Assembly: GCA_003427395.1 (NCBI GenBank)
Contig: BFEA01000039.1
Location: forward strand, 3,081,152-3,136,663
DNA length: 55,512 nucleotides
Origin: Chara braunii
Lineage: Eukaryota; Streptophyta; Charophyceae; Charales; Characeae
Reading direction: 5' to 3'
Shown: one piece after another, positions 35,297 to 45,084 of the stretch
Layout of the letters: every line of letters begins with the position of its first letter
Position numbering within the stretch: position 1 is the first letter of the stretch
Position numbers and translations under genes: made by a program
The notes under the pieces: generated by a model
Database searches by the model: none
The model's input: the letters and a program-made list of their open reading frames with translations, nothing else
Told to the model about the DNA's origin: nothing

Positions 35297-35320
35297 TATC
35301 CCCTTCGAACTCCTCGCTAG

Positions 35321-35854
35321 TCATCGTCCACCAAGAGTCCCGCAATTTCTTCTCCTCGCTAGCGGCCAACGCAAGATTGGCAATCTCCAGGTCCGAGAAA
35401 CCCCTAATCCCTTCTTGCGCGCATCACCTAATAGGTCCCTATCTACTTTGCCGGGTTGTCCTGAGAACAGGGGTTTGATGAAAGCGCCTACCAAAGCCCA
35501 CCACTCAAAATCGGTGAGCTCTAGGGACTCCCAACACAGGGTGAATAGCTCGTGCCCCTTTTCTTCCCCCAAGGGAAATTTTTCAATTACTGGTTCTCTA
35601 ACTTGGACTTTCCTCACTGCGGCGATGTCGGGGTAAAGCAATCGGTAGACCCAAGCAGGGATCTCCCAGGTCCAGCCGTGGGCCGCCCGCGGGATCTCTA
35701 ACCACCCTCGGTATTCAATTTTTTCTCTCTCTCGTCTTCCTGCCTCTCCCCCTCTCAACCTTCTAAGTCGGTCTTGGGTTTTATCCGCTATACTTAGAGG
35801 ATCCTTCCCTTCCGCCAATTCCGTAGCAAAGAACTGTCTGTCGTCGGGAGACAA
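35321..35854 (-). pseudogene. Unrecognised ORF of the upstream array (A7)
   Basis: A 177-codon open frame starts SPDDRQFFATELAEGKDPLS, continues through an R-rich helix and a W-rich part (GWTWEIPAWVYRLLYP), and ends with LTDFEWWALVGAFIKPLF. The last part is a possible distant match to the helical end of the array module (P-x-F/W-V, then LxxLLxxC), but weaker than in A1-A4. Function unknown. The start codon is uncertain. Confidence 0.45.
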
Positions 35855-35859
35855 ATAGA

Positions 35860-36174
35860 TCTCCGCTCTTCGCGTGCGGGTACCGTCCTGCGAGACTATC
35901 GAGAAACGGACCAGTGTTTCTTGCCCGTATATTTCGAAGAATTATGTGGAGATCTACCCTTCTTCCTCAATTCTAGGGAGAGTCACTCCATACCTAGATC
36001 CCATTTTTCAGGCCCGTTGCAAGGTTCCTATAGGGTCCCCCCTTTCGTATGTAATGATTGGTCGGCTTACCCTACCCGAGCCAATATTTCCGCTCCCTCC
36101 ACGAGCAAGCTCTCGCACCTCCCTCGAGAGCCTTCGTCTTGCTCCCGTATCGTTCGACGTAACGCTTGTTCGTA
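35860..36174 (-). pseudogene. Broken ORF with RGDPIGTLQ motif (A6)
   Basis: One frame reads RPIITYERGDPIGTLQRA followed by TGA and TAG stops. Element B has the matching ORF at 48734-48342, which reads AICHRSRDPITGVLQ. Position (last small ORF before the charged pre-gag region in B) and wording agree, so this is the decayed orthologue. Function unknown. Confidence 0.5.
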
Positions 36175-36540
36175 TTAACCTGTCCTATCCCAAAAACGCG
36201 CCTCCACTAGGTGCACCCTGGCCTCGAGTGGGTTCCCAAGCCACCTAGAGTCCTTCTTGAACCTTCCCTCGACTTCTGACAGCTCTCTCAACGTTCTAGA
36301 GAACCGTACTCCTCTTGCCCCCCTAATAGTGATCGAAAACCTCGCTAAGGTAGTCTCGGACCTCCTTTTCCACAGGGCCAGTCGCCGGACCTCGACGAGG
36401 AAGATCCTCTCGGCCCTAATCTCTTGGTCCTCTCCAAGGCCTCGACCGAGATCGGCTATCCCTACTACCTCGACTTTCGGGCCGTCGTCCCTTGTCTCCA
36501 ACTCCCAATCTATCGAGCTCGAGGTATAGGTAGCTCTCAT
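36175..36540 (-). CDS. Small ORF with DDGPKVEVV start (A5b)
   Basis: 121 codons starting at ATG 36540-36538, which overlaps the TGA of the preceding ORF as ATGA (36540-36537). It contains ETRDDGPKVEVVGI, then an R-rich block with VEVRRLALWKRRSE and SITIRGARGVRF. Element B's 49217-48771 frame carries DGPLVLVIVELQL and a matching ECVRRALREARGT...IEGG block, so this ORF is shared between elements. No known family recognised. The overlap suggests coupled translation, which is unusual for a eukaryote (inference). Confidence 0.5.
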   Translation of the reverse strand: MRATYTSSSIDWELETRDDGPKVEVVGIADLGRGLGEDQEIRAERIFLVEVRRLALWKRRSETTLARFSITIRGARGVRFSRTLRELSEVEGRFKKDSRWLGNPLEARVHLVEARFWDRTG

Positions 36541-36737
36541 GCCTCTCCTCCCCAGGAGAGTAACTCTTCTTTTAAGTCATCTAGTTCCTTGATCACGACA
36601 GCCTCTAACAACTTGATCCTCCGTAAGGCTCCTGGGCGCGCCCTTCTTTCCTCTTCCCATCAAAGGGCCAATATCCGATATAACTCTGCCCTAACCCTTT
36701 CTAAACCCACTAGTTCACCGATGTCGGGTTCACTCAT
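36537..36737 (-). pseudogene. Short helical ORF (A5a)
   Basis: ATG 36737-36735 opens a 67-codon frame (MSEPDIGELVGLERVRAELY...) with one internal TGA after ILAL, then ALRRIKLLEAVVIKELDDL and a TGA at 36537-36539. It is predicted to be a helical/coiled-coil peptide. Element B's 49551-49291 ORF starts MEEESEAVERVRERIKESLL and later has LRRAELVTRKLESL, the same pattern at the same place. Function unknown. Confidence 0.5.
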
Positions 36738-36771
36738 GCCTCAAATTCCTCCGTCGGCACGCTATAGCTAT

Positions 36772-37476
36772 TCATATGAGATCCGACGGGTTTAACCCTT
36801 CTAACCCCGCCTCATAGATTTTGCCCAGGTATCGCAAGATGACGGTCGAGACCCTTACGTGTTGGCCCCAACCCTCAAAGGCGTAGCCCAGTCCCTCTAG
36901 CGAGGACCAATTACCCTCGTACGGACTTTGAAGGCACCAGGTCAATAGGGGATGCAGGTCCGACCTTGTGAACCGAAATTGGCGCAGGATCGCGATCCTA
37001 CGCTCTACCGCCTTCTGAACCGCTTCCGATGGATAAACTCGCTCAAGAATAAATCGAGAGACTCCGATGGGGTCACTATCGAAAAACCTAGGTATCTTTT
37101 CCTAACCTGCGTAGGTCACTCGGTAGACCCTAAGGTATTCTTCTCGAGGGCTAGCCTCTTCCACAAGCCTTTCTAAACGTTCTTGGACTGCCGGCACGTC
37201 CACAAGCGGGTCCTCCCTTAATTTTAAATTGCGGACTACCTCCAGAAAGCCTTCCTTAGAAAGGAACACTGTGGCTTCTCCAACTACCAACCCCTGTCTG
37301 CTGCTCACCGTCGCCCGGACAAATGTTCTCCCTCGGAGTATCTCCGCCACCTCCTTCCGAATGGACCTTGTCGGATCGCTCCGACTTTCCTTGGGCAAGG
37401 AGACTTGGACAACTTCCCCTTCCTTACTCACAGGTTCTATCGAGGCCCAAAGAGTCCCGGGAACCCCCCTTATCAT
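36772..37476 (-). pseudogene. Array module A4
   Basis: ATG 37476 starts a 235-codon frame ending at TGA 36772-36774, interrupted by one TAG (37102-37104). The N-terminal half has VVQVSLPKESRSDPTRSI and EILRGRTFVRATVSSRQG, matching A1's FSVPLDHRTERYLAG and KGVFLWARFAVG. After the TAG comes the second half: PRFFDSDPIGVSRFI and a helix with RSDLHPLLTWCLQSPY, matching the LxxLYxxCV block of A1-A3. The ORF belongs to the same unrecognised family as its neighbours. The next ORF starts 35 nt downstream. Confidence 0.6.
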
Positions 37477-37553
37477 CGGGCTTCGTAACCCCGCCGGTTA
37501 GCAACCTGCTCTTCCCCGAAGAGGCGGGCGTACGGGACGTCCGCGGCGTGAGC

Positions 37554-38198
37554 TCAGATCCTCCCAAACTCTCTCAATCTCCAGAATATAGTGGATAACT
37601 CCCCTCTTGGGGGAACCCCAGCATCCACGCACCACGTGTAGAGCCAGAACAATCCCCTAATCCGCACCCCGGATTCCCGAGCTGCTCTAAGTACTGCCAC
37701 TACTCTTTCCTCCGGGTCTCTTAAGAAGGAGTTTGTCAAGAATTGGGGTAAGCTCGCGTGGAGGATTCCGGACGCACGAGGGACCTCGCCGGGTTCGACG
37801 AAGGACACTTGTGACCACGACTCGAAAGTCCCTTCTTCGTAATCAACTAGCACCAGGTTCGTCGCTAACAGCCTCGCGGACTCACGGTACTCCGTATGGG
37901 TCTCTTGGGCTGTTACCAATCCTCTCCACACTTCAGCCCACGTTTCCTCGTTGAGGAAGATCGTAGCCTGAATCTCTGGGAATCGACCGAGGTCCGACGA
38001 ACCTCCTCTTTGCACTCCCTCCTTCCAAGTGAGCCTGCGAGCTCGAACCCACACGTAGGCCCCTTCTTGGATGACTCCGCCTTTCTCAACGCACATCCAG
38101 CAAGGAGTCACGCGAGGGTCTTCCGGAATCAAGACTTTACCCGCGTCACTAGCCTCTATTGCATCTACCGCCCCGTTTTCACTGAGCACAAATCTCAC
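37554..38198 (-). CDS. Array module A3, best-preserved copy of the core
   Basis: A 215-codon frame without internal stop. The order is a RFVLSENGAVDAIEASDAGK start, GAYVWVRARRLTW, ATIFLNEETWAEVWRGL, GEVPRASGILHASLPQFL, and a helical end RVVAVLRAARESGVRIRGLF-WLYTWCVDAGVPP. The in-frame start is GTG at 38198 directly after a stop. An ATG lies 19 nt upstream in another frame, so a small indel has probably shifted the true start. I recognise no domain; the fold may be a beta-rich half plus a helical half (inference). Clear paralogue of A1, A2 and A4 by motif order. Confidence 0.6.
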   Translation of the reverse strand: MRFVLSENGAVDAIEASDAGKVLIPEDPRVTPCWMCVEKGGVIQEGAYVWVRARRLTWKEGVQRGGSSDLGRFPEIQATIFLNEETWAEVWRGLVTAQETHTEYRESARLLATNLVLVDYEEGTFESWSQVSFVEPGEVPRASGILHASLPQFLTNSFLRDPEERVVAVLRAARESGVRIRGLFWLYTWCVDAGVPPRGELSTIFWRLREFGRI

Positions 38199-38264
38199 AA
38201 TCTACCAACGTCATTTTGAAAACCCACCGGCGGTATCTTTCTGGTAAGAGAGTAAAGGGTTTTT

Positions 38265-38864
38265 CTAGGGCCCCCAATCTCCTAAAAATACCCAAAGCTT
38301 CCTACATGGAGGGATACCCTGATCGATGCAATGCGTGTACAGCGTCCACAGGGCTCCAAAGGCCAATCCCAAACTCCTTCCCCTCTCTAGGAGTCTCACC
38401 ACTCTTCCCTCACTCTCTCTCCAGAACACAAAGCTTGGGACCCACGTGGTCACAGGGTAACTTGCCCTCGGGATTTCGTCCGTCCTAGCGAATCTCTCCA
38501 CCTCTACCGCCAGAAATTCGAAGTCCTCTCGAACCCTATCTATCCATCTTCTTCGGACCCCTCTAGCTTCTCTTATCAACGAGTCCAGCCCACCCCCTTA
38601 ACCTAAGACCAGGGGTACGATAACCCTCGACCAAGATTCCGGCTTAACGAAGATGATCGAGGAGACGTTAAAACGCACCTCACCCGTTCTCTCCTCCTCT
38701 TCCTCCGACTCTATCCACACGAAATTTCCTTCTGTCGTAATTTTCCCTCCTTCTAATCTTCTTTAGTCGAGGATTCTCCCGTTGCTCGGGACCAAGCTAC
38801 ACACCCCTCGCTCGTCTAGAGAGGACTCAACAAAACCACGGACGCCCCGGTCAAATCGAACCAT
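38265..38864 (-). pseudogene. Array module A2
   Basis: ATG 38864-38862 lies only 5 nt after the stop of A1. The 200-codon frame starts MVRFDRGVRGFVESSLDERG, and has NFVWIESEEEEE, IIFVKPESWSRVIV, DEIPRASYPVTTWVPSFVF and a helical end GRVVRLLERGRSLGLAFGAL-WTLYTHCIDQGIPP. Two in-frame TAA codons interrupt it (near 38764 and 38602). Same module order as A1 and A3. Function unknown. Confidence 0.6.
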
Positions 38865-38869
38865 TCATT

Positions 38870-39613
38870 CTAACCCACCTTTTGGTGGACTCCAAACACC
38901 CTTTGGTACCGGTAGTCTCGCCCTCCTTCACGGTCCCTCTCAGACTCCAGCGATATCCTCTCCCGGATCCATTCCGCTCTAACCCCGTGCAACACCGGGT
39001 TGTCCACGCAATAGGAGTAAAACCAGTGTAGTGAACGAAAGGACAAGCCTCTCCTTCTCTCCCGCCTTACAGATCTCACGACCTTTTCGTACGCGGTCCC
39101 TTCTCCACACACCCTCCTAAATACATAAGAAGGGAAGATCGCCTGGACGCAACCTGTAGCTCGAGGATATTCCTCGTCCCTGGTGCAAGTTACCCTCAGG
39201 CGGAAAGGCAGGCTATGCCAAAGGGGGACTTCTTCGAAGATCCACCTCAGGATAGGTCCCGCGCGCAACTCCCAGTGGTCTTCCTGATACCACCCTAAGG
39301 CCCAGTGAGTGACGAACTCGACCCACGCCTCCCGGCTTAGATAGACCGTGCCCTCGGCACGAACCGCTGCTCGTCGGGCCTTCCCCCCGCTCCTAGGTCT
39401 ATTCCTAGCCCACTGATCTCCTTCCCAAATACCCACTGCGAACCGTGCCCAGAGGAAGACCCCCTTTTCAAGTTTCACTCCTCTCTCGCGCCCCGCAAGG
39501 TATCTCTCTGTACGATGATCCAGAGGGACGCTAAAGCATTCGCGATCTTTGAGAAGGTCTGCCTTCTTGATTTTTACTCTGTCGTCCTCTCCCGCTTCCA
39601 CAATCCTAACCAT
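38870..39613 (-). CDS. Array module A1, intact frame
   Basis: ATG at 39613 gives 247 codons with no internal stop, the cleanest member of the family. The order is MVRIVEAGEDDRVKIKKADL, FSVPLDHRTERYLAG, KGVFLWARFAVGIWEG, GTVYLSREAWVEFVTHW, DEEYPRATGCVQAIFPSYVF and the helical end YEKVVRSVRRERRRGLSFRS-LHWFYSYCVDN. Short Arg/Glu-rich C-terminus. I recognise no known domain. It follows the triplicated 358-bp repeats and precedes A2 by 5 nt on the same strand, as in an operon. It may encode an accessory protein of the retroelement, but nothing in the sequence fixes a function. Confidence 0.6.
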   Translation of the reverse strand: MVRIVEAGEDDRVKIKKADLLKDRECFSVPLDHRTERYLAGRERGVKLEKGVFLWARFAVGIWEGDQWARNRPRSGGKARRAAVRAEGTVYLSREAWVEFVTHWALGWYQEDHWELRAGPILRWIFEEVPLWHSLPFRLRVTCTRDEEYPRATGCVQAIFPSYVFRRVCGEGTAYEKVVRSVRRERRRGLSFRSLHWFYSYCVDNPVLHGVRAEWIRERISLESERDREGGRDYRYQRVFGVHQKVG

Positions 39614-39662
39614 GCCCCCCCTGGCTTCGTACCACCTTCTTAACGATCTCTATCAATACCTT

Positions 39663-40016
39663 TCACCCGTCGGACCCGTTGAGGTAGGGTTCCGGTATGA
39701 TCGAGGCCGGTCGCTCACCTCTTCGGTAGGTATGGTAACCTAGAGTATAGAAATACTGGGTCTCGTAGGCCCCCAGAAGTTCCTTCTCCAATTGCGCGAC
39801 GCCAACAGCCTCCTCCCAACTACTAAGAAAGCCTTGTCCTCGATCCGTTCCCTCTTCAACGTAGAGGGCGATGTCCCAATCCCCGGTCCACAGGAAGAAC
39901 CTGTAGCACAACACGTCTACTCCCCCACAGTCACCCATGTTGATGCCCCATGGCTCAAACTCAAAAACCCCTAAGCTCATATGTTCTCCACTATCTTCTC
40001 TATGACCGACAAACAC
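39663..40016 (-). CDS. ORF in the 358-bp repeat (unit 1)
   Basis: 117 codons containing GVDVLCYRFFLWTGDWDIAL, YVEEGTDRGQGFLSSWEEAV, a YETQYFYTLGYHTYRRG block and ERPASIIPEPYLNG. The two upstream repeat units encode the same wording but carry stops or frame changes. The order F-L-W-T-G-D, EEG, SWEEA is not a family I know. It may be a short relative of the array modules (shared LWT motif) or independent. Confidence 0.5.
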   Translation of the reverse strand: MFVGHREDSGEHMSLGVFEFEPWGINMGDCGGVDVLCYRFFLWTGDWDIALYVEEGTDRGQGFLSSWEEAVGVAQLEKELLGAYETQYFYTLGYHTYRRGERPASIIPEPYLNGSDG

Positions 40017-40669
40017 TCTCCACCCATCTCACCCATCCAGATAAGCTTCCGGTATAACCGGGGCGGGTCGCTCCCCTCGTCGAAAGGTGCGGCACCCCAG
40101 AGTATAGAAATACCGGATCCCGTACCCTCATAAAAGCTCCCTCTCTAGTTGTGCTTGGCCAACCGCTTCTTCCCAACTATTCAGGAAGGCTTCCCCTCGG
40201 TCAGTCCCTTCTTCCACGTAAAGTGTTATATCGAAATCTCATGTCCATAGGTAAAAGTTGTAGCACCACACGTTTACACCACCACGGTTCCCCACGCTAA
40301 TGCCTGCAGGTTCAAACTCTAGAATCCCCAAGCTCATAGGCACCCCACTATTTCTTCTATAATTGCTACTAATACTCTCCAGTCGTCTGACCCGTCGAGA
40401 TAGGCATCCGGAATCACCGGCGCAGGTCGGCCGCCCCTAGGGTAAGTTCGGTACCCTAAGGAGTAGAAGTAACTGAATCCGTACCCTCGCAGCTCACCTC
40501 TAGCCCCACGGGAGTCGTTGACCGTCGCCCCCCAATCCGCGGAGGAAATTCTCTCACTGGTCTTGCCCCTTTTCTACATAGAGGGCCACATCAAAGTCTC
40601 CCGTCCAGAGGCGGAAGGTATAGCACCACACGTCGACCCCACCGTAGCTTCTTACACGAATCCATTCCA
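39665..40669. repeat. Three tandem 358-bp units
   Basis: Equivalent phrases recur at 358-bp spacing: TTCCGGTATGATCG near 39690, TTCCGGTATAACCG near 40048, and ATCCGGAATCACCG near 40406. Units span about 39665-40022, 40023-40380 and 40381-40669. The third is cut by the start of element B's LTR at 40671. Confidence 0.85.
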
Positions 40670-40670
40670 G

Positions 40671-41218
40671 TGTGGGGAAACCCAGGGAGGGGTACCTGCT
40701 GTTCGCTGAATCCAGGGGGTACAAGGCCTGTCACTTCATTGCCCCCACTTCAGAGGTCCTCAGTGGCCAGCTGGAACTTTTAGAAGTAGCAGACTCCCTA
40801 CAGAGCTTAGTTTGCTGCCCCGGTCATGATCGAGAATTTCAGAGGGTTCTAATAGCAAAATTTGGATACCTCTAAGTTCAAAGCCCACAACGAGGAAAAC
40901 CATGAACATGCGTTAGTACATTAATCATGCTTTGTTCTTGCATTCGATCTCTCTGTCTCCTCTCACGATACCATGTTCGTGAGCAGCCCTCCACCAATAG
41001 TCCTTCAGCATGTAGTAAGGTAGATATCTTTTTACTTCGTACGTTACCCGAATTCAACTTGACGATTCTTCTCTCGACTCAACTTACAAAGGCAGGGGGG
41101 GTTGATAGAAAAAGAAATGTATGTTCACTCTCAGTCCTTCGTTTGCCCGGACTCCAGCCTATACAGGGAGCGAGGGGATGTAATGCAGAATGCCGCTCAG
41201 GTCTGGTTTCGGGCTCAC
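40671..41218 (-). repeat. Element B left (3') LTR, outer part
   Basis: Begins TGTGGGGAAACCC and matches 54965-55512 at about 97% identity. The plus-strand TG start fits the TG...CA rule. The preceding bases TCCAG would be the target-site duplication. How far the LTR extends to the right cannot be fixed, because the second copy leaves the window. Confidence 0.85.
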
Positions 41219-43430
41219 ATCAAGAATGATGCGAGGTTCATGTCTTCTCAAAACGGACAATGAATTTAACCGAGATGGGCTTACCGCTCTAGCGTGCGCG
41301 ATCTGAAGGGAAAACTGTTCACAATGAAAGGTAAGCCTCTCGACTATCCGTCCCTGAAATGTCGCACAACACTCCCTTCTCCCACAGTCAAATAAAAGCA
41401 GGACACAAGAACAGACTGGAGAACGTTACTCCTTCACTCCTTCTAGAGTTTGCAGGACACACACAGAGAGACAGGCAAGTAACTGCCAATCAAGAGTTGA
41501 ATTCAACTGTATTCAAGAATTCATCCGACATGTATGCGCAAAAGCTGAACGTTGCAGTTCACACAAAGAGAGGAAAGGAACGAGTAAACGCCGAACACAA
41601 AATAGCAGTGAACACAGTCCGAACGAGCAACGCTCTCCCTCTCGCTGTCCTCCTATCCCCTTGTTTCTCTTTTTTCCTCTACATCTCCCTCTTGCGGTTT
41701 TCACTTACCCTTAGTCTAATTAATGCAGGACACAAAAAAAAACAGTCGGGTACTGTCTGCTCACCCCCCCTTTTGTCCTCGTCCCTTCTCTCGTGCTCGC
41801 TGCCTCACGTACACGGCGATCGCATAGAGTATTCCCTTTGAAGCTTCTAACTCACTCTCCCTGTGCCGGGAGGTCCAGAAGAGACCAGGCGAAGAGTCGA
41901 TCCAGCAAGAAGCAAGCTCGACATTTCCCGCCCTCGAGCTTAGCGAAATAAACAATGATATCTTCAACGAGACTCCCCATCAGCGGACCCAGTCAGCATT
42001 TGAGGGGTCAGTCCCTTGCTACAAGTTTACAGGATAGACAGCGGATCAGTTCCACCTAGTTACTCTCTCCATCTCGATGTCACTCAGTTGCGTGACTTCC
42101 GAACGGAAGGTCTAAGCGAAGGTTCTAATTCGGTTGAAAGAGCGATACCCACGAAAGCCCAGCCCTTCTTATCTCGGCGGGTTATAGGATACCACAAATA
42201 CCTCTAATCGTGCTTTCTCCAGCCCGATGTCGTTCGTACCTGAGATGAAATGAGAAACTCTTCACCTCGCGGGACCCGTGATCCCTCAGTAGCGAGATNG
42301 ACNTAACAAGCAGTCAAGAAAAACGGAAGCCTGAGCACCCTTCGACGANGGTGAAGGTTCACTGNGACTGTTCAAGGGCTGCCGGCGTCAACGGACTCGC
42401 TTAGCTCGTGCCTTCTCTTCTCTTCTCTATGGAGCATGTTCTTACAGCGGCTCTAATTCACACAGAGGTCTTCGGAGGCTTACCNCCCACACGTGTCGCG
42501 CTCTCCGACTTTCCCCCTCCCTCTCTTTCACTCCCTCTCCTTCTCCCTTTTCGCTCGCCTGCATCCCACCGCAGGATACCGCTGGCACACTCTCCTTCGA
42601 GCACGCCCGGACGCACATGAAGGCTCACGCATACTCGAATGCTCGGGATCGCGGCACAGGGGCGCTTGTTCACAAGCACGCTTATCACAAGTCTGCAGAG
42701 TGTGTGCGGTGTTCGCCTAGCTCGATTCACAACCGCGTGGACCCAGACGCATCCCCTTCCGAAGGCCTGGCACACCGTGCTCGTCTCCCCTTCTCTCCGC
42801 CTGCATTCCGCTACGAAGTGCGCTGGGTACACCGTGCATGCTCCCCTCTGCAACCGTCCGTATCCCCTATGTAGCCTTCGGTACGCCCGGCTCATGCTGT
42901 TCTCCGGACATGTACGACGTGGCTGAGTGTTCTCCCCCGTCTGCCCCAATCGCCTGGCGACCCAGTAGGCTATGCACTCGCGATATTAACCGAGCCCGTA
43001 TCTCACAGCGATTCCGGCCCGGTACATGGGGACTCAGTCTCCTGATAATTGTATCCTTGGCCTCTGTGTCAACATTCTCCCTCCTGGTACCTCCACACGG
43101 CCCCGCAACGTACGACTGCGGATCGTGGGCTGAATTCAGTCCCGTTCCAAAATGTCCACTTCCGACTGGGTCAGGGGCCTGTACCTGTGTCCCAAAAAAA
43201 AGAAATTCTGCGGTCAACCACGACCTCAGTTCTTCACCAGACTTGACATAACCATTTCAAAATTTCCCAGTCGTCGGCGTTGTCAATAGCCGGACCAAAG
43301 CTAGAGTGATACTTGTTGACACCGCGGCAATTTCTGGCCTGAGACCACGCAGATGCTTGTGACATTTCAACGTCGTACCAATGCAGGGTCTGGAGCGTGC
43401 CGATGCAGACCCAAGACCGAGCCTGAAAAT
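41219..43430 (-). other. Probable remainder of LTR / 3' region of element B, no gene
   Basis: Pyrimidine-rich plus strand with no recognisable gene. Isolated N bases at 42299, 42303, 42349, 42365 and 42485 mark uncertain assembly. No polypurine tract could be fixed, so the LTR/internal boundary between here and 45.08 kb is unknown. Confidence 0.4.
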
Positions 43431-43499
43431 GATGCCGCGGNGTGTACCACGCCAATGNCAAACCAANACCGTACCTGAAACATGTCGAACACNGNAAGA

Positions 43500-44060
43500 T
43501 GCAGCGGCNCGGTAATAGTACCGACCCTGAAGTAAATCGCCNCAATGATCCCGGACCTGAGAATAAGCTNCCACAATGGTACCGAACCTGGAATAAACTG
43601 CCGCCAAGGTCTCGAATCTGAAATGAANTACCNCAGTCGTCCCAGACCTNAAAATAAATCACTGTAGAGGTTCCGAACCTGAAATAAATCGTCANNGTGG
43701 TCCCGGACCTGAAAATAAGTCACCCCAGAGGTTNCGAACCTGAAATAATTCGCCGTGAGGGCGTCGAACATGAAACGAAACACCGCGATACCACCGAACC
43801 CGACCAAACCCGAAATCCAATACCGGGCTGCTGTGCCACGCAGATGCCGAACCCATACAACCGTGCCATGATAATTTCGTACCTGTCCCGAACCTGATAT
43901 ACAGTGCCGCAACGTTTCCGGGCCTGAAACAAGCTGTCGCCAAGGTTCCAAACCTGGAACAATTGTCGTAGTGGCCCCGGCCCTGAAAATAAATCACCGC
44001 AGCTGTCCCAAACCTGACAATAAGTCACCGTAGTGAAACAACTGTCACCGGGCCCATACC
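43500..44060. repeat. ~29-30 bp minisatellite
   Basis: CCGAACCTGAAATAAATCG-type units follow each other at about 29-30 bp, with alternating variants (CCCGGACCTGAAAATAAGTC). Many N bases fall within 43441-43735, as expected when variant repeat copies collapse in assembly. Spacing and degeneracy argue against a CRISPR array. Confidence 0.8.
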
Positions 44061-45084
44061 GAACCTGGAGCACGTTAGACACCACAGGACGTATCCACTC
44101 CGTAACAATCCTCGTATCCGTACCGAACCAAACACCATACTGTCGACCCAAGGTAGCACCACGCCAGGCTGTCCATGCGACTCCCGCTCTCAGAACATCC
44201 CGACTGTGGTAATGTTAGTAATCAAGCAAACCAGAGAAAGCGACGCAGGGAACCTCGACCATTGGAAGTAGTGAAAACTGTTAAAATCCGGGGAAAATGA
44301 TCAATCTGGGGTCAGAGCTGAAGGCGGGTAATCGAGGTGAAATTAGACCAATCTCCCAATAGTCATGGGTTCTTGTCCCTTTCATCGTTTTTAATCATTC
44401 TCCCCTTTTCTTAATTCTATTGTCGGAAATAGTAAAGTAACCGTAAGTTCCCCAATATTAAGTTCCGAGAAGGCTTAAATGAATGGTCAAATTCCTTTTG
44501 TTTCTTTTCTCTTTCACCATTTTAAAACTTTTTCTATGTTTTTAATTCCATTGCCAGGAACATAAAATAACAAGGGTATTCCCCCTATAATTAAATGCCA
44601 TGAAAAATAAAGACATTAAGGGATATTATGTTTTTTCCTTCTCCCCTACTGGTCTTAATCCCTTTTCCCCATCTTTAATTATGGTACTAAAATAGACAAA
44701 AATTTGAGGCCTCATTTCGGCCCTGGTCGTATGCTGCAAAAACGTTACGGCGAGGTCTGTTCCCACGATGCCTCTCCGCGGCAGACCGATCCGGGTCCAA
44801 CCCTCTAAACGGCCGGAAATGACGGTCTCCTGATAAGCCGAGTGCGCCCACCCATCTCGCTATCTTTGAGGGCTACTCGTAAGGTTCAGTGCGCTCAAAA
44901 TCTGGGGTGTCCTGAGTTCCCCATATCTTTGTTGCTTGGTCAACCCGGAGTACCGTCAAAACGCGGACTTGTCCTTGAGCCTAAGACCCAAAACCGCAGA
45001 TTTCAGGCGGCGCACTGCTTGTGGCCGCCTGACAGTTAGCCCGGACCACTTCTCGACGCCCCCATCGAGCCCTACCCACTTACG
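44061..45084 (-). other. 3' untranslated region of element B, no gene seen
   Basis: Lies between the Gag-integrase stop (45085-45087) and the minisatellite. 44340-44700 is AT-rich with several pyrimidine runs that could be the complement of a polypurine tract. None can be chosen. Confidence 0.4.

Larger units (their letters stand above)
30806..40670 (-). mobile_element. Element A: truncated Ty3/gypsy-type retroelement
   Basis: Reading on the minus strand from 40.67 to 30.81 kb: three 358-bp repeats, a row of small paralogous ORFs, Gag with a CCHC knuckle, protease-like region, reverse transcriptase, and the first part of RNase H. Homology stops about 50 codons into the RNase H-encoding ORF, where a (CT)n-associated repeat begins. 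The rest of RNase H, integrase and the 3' LTR are missing. The upstream edge is the outer LTR boundary of element B at 40671, so the 5' LTR of A is not in the window. Many frameshifts and stops make it non-functional. Confidence 0.8.

Noticed and set aside
43500-44060. CRISPR-like array
   Set aside because: Units abut without unique spacers, drift strongly, and the host is eukaryotic.
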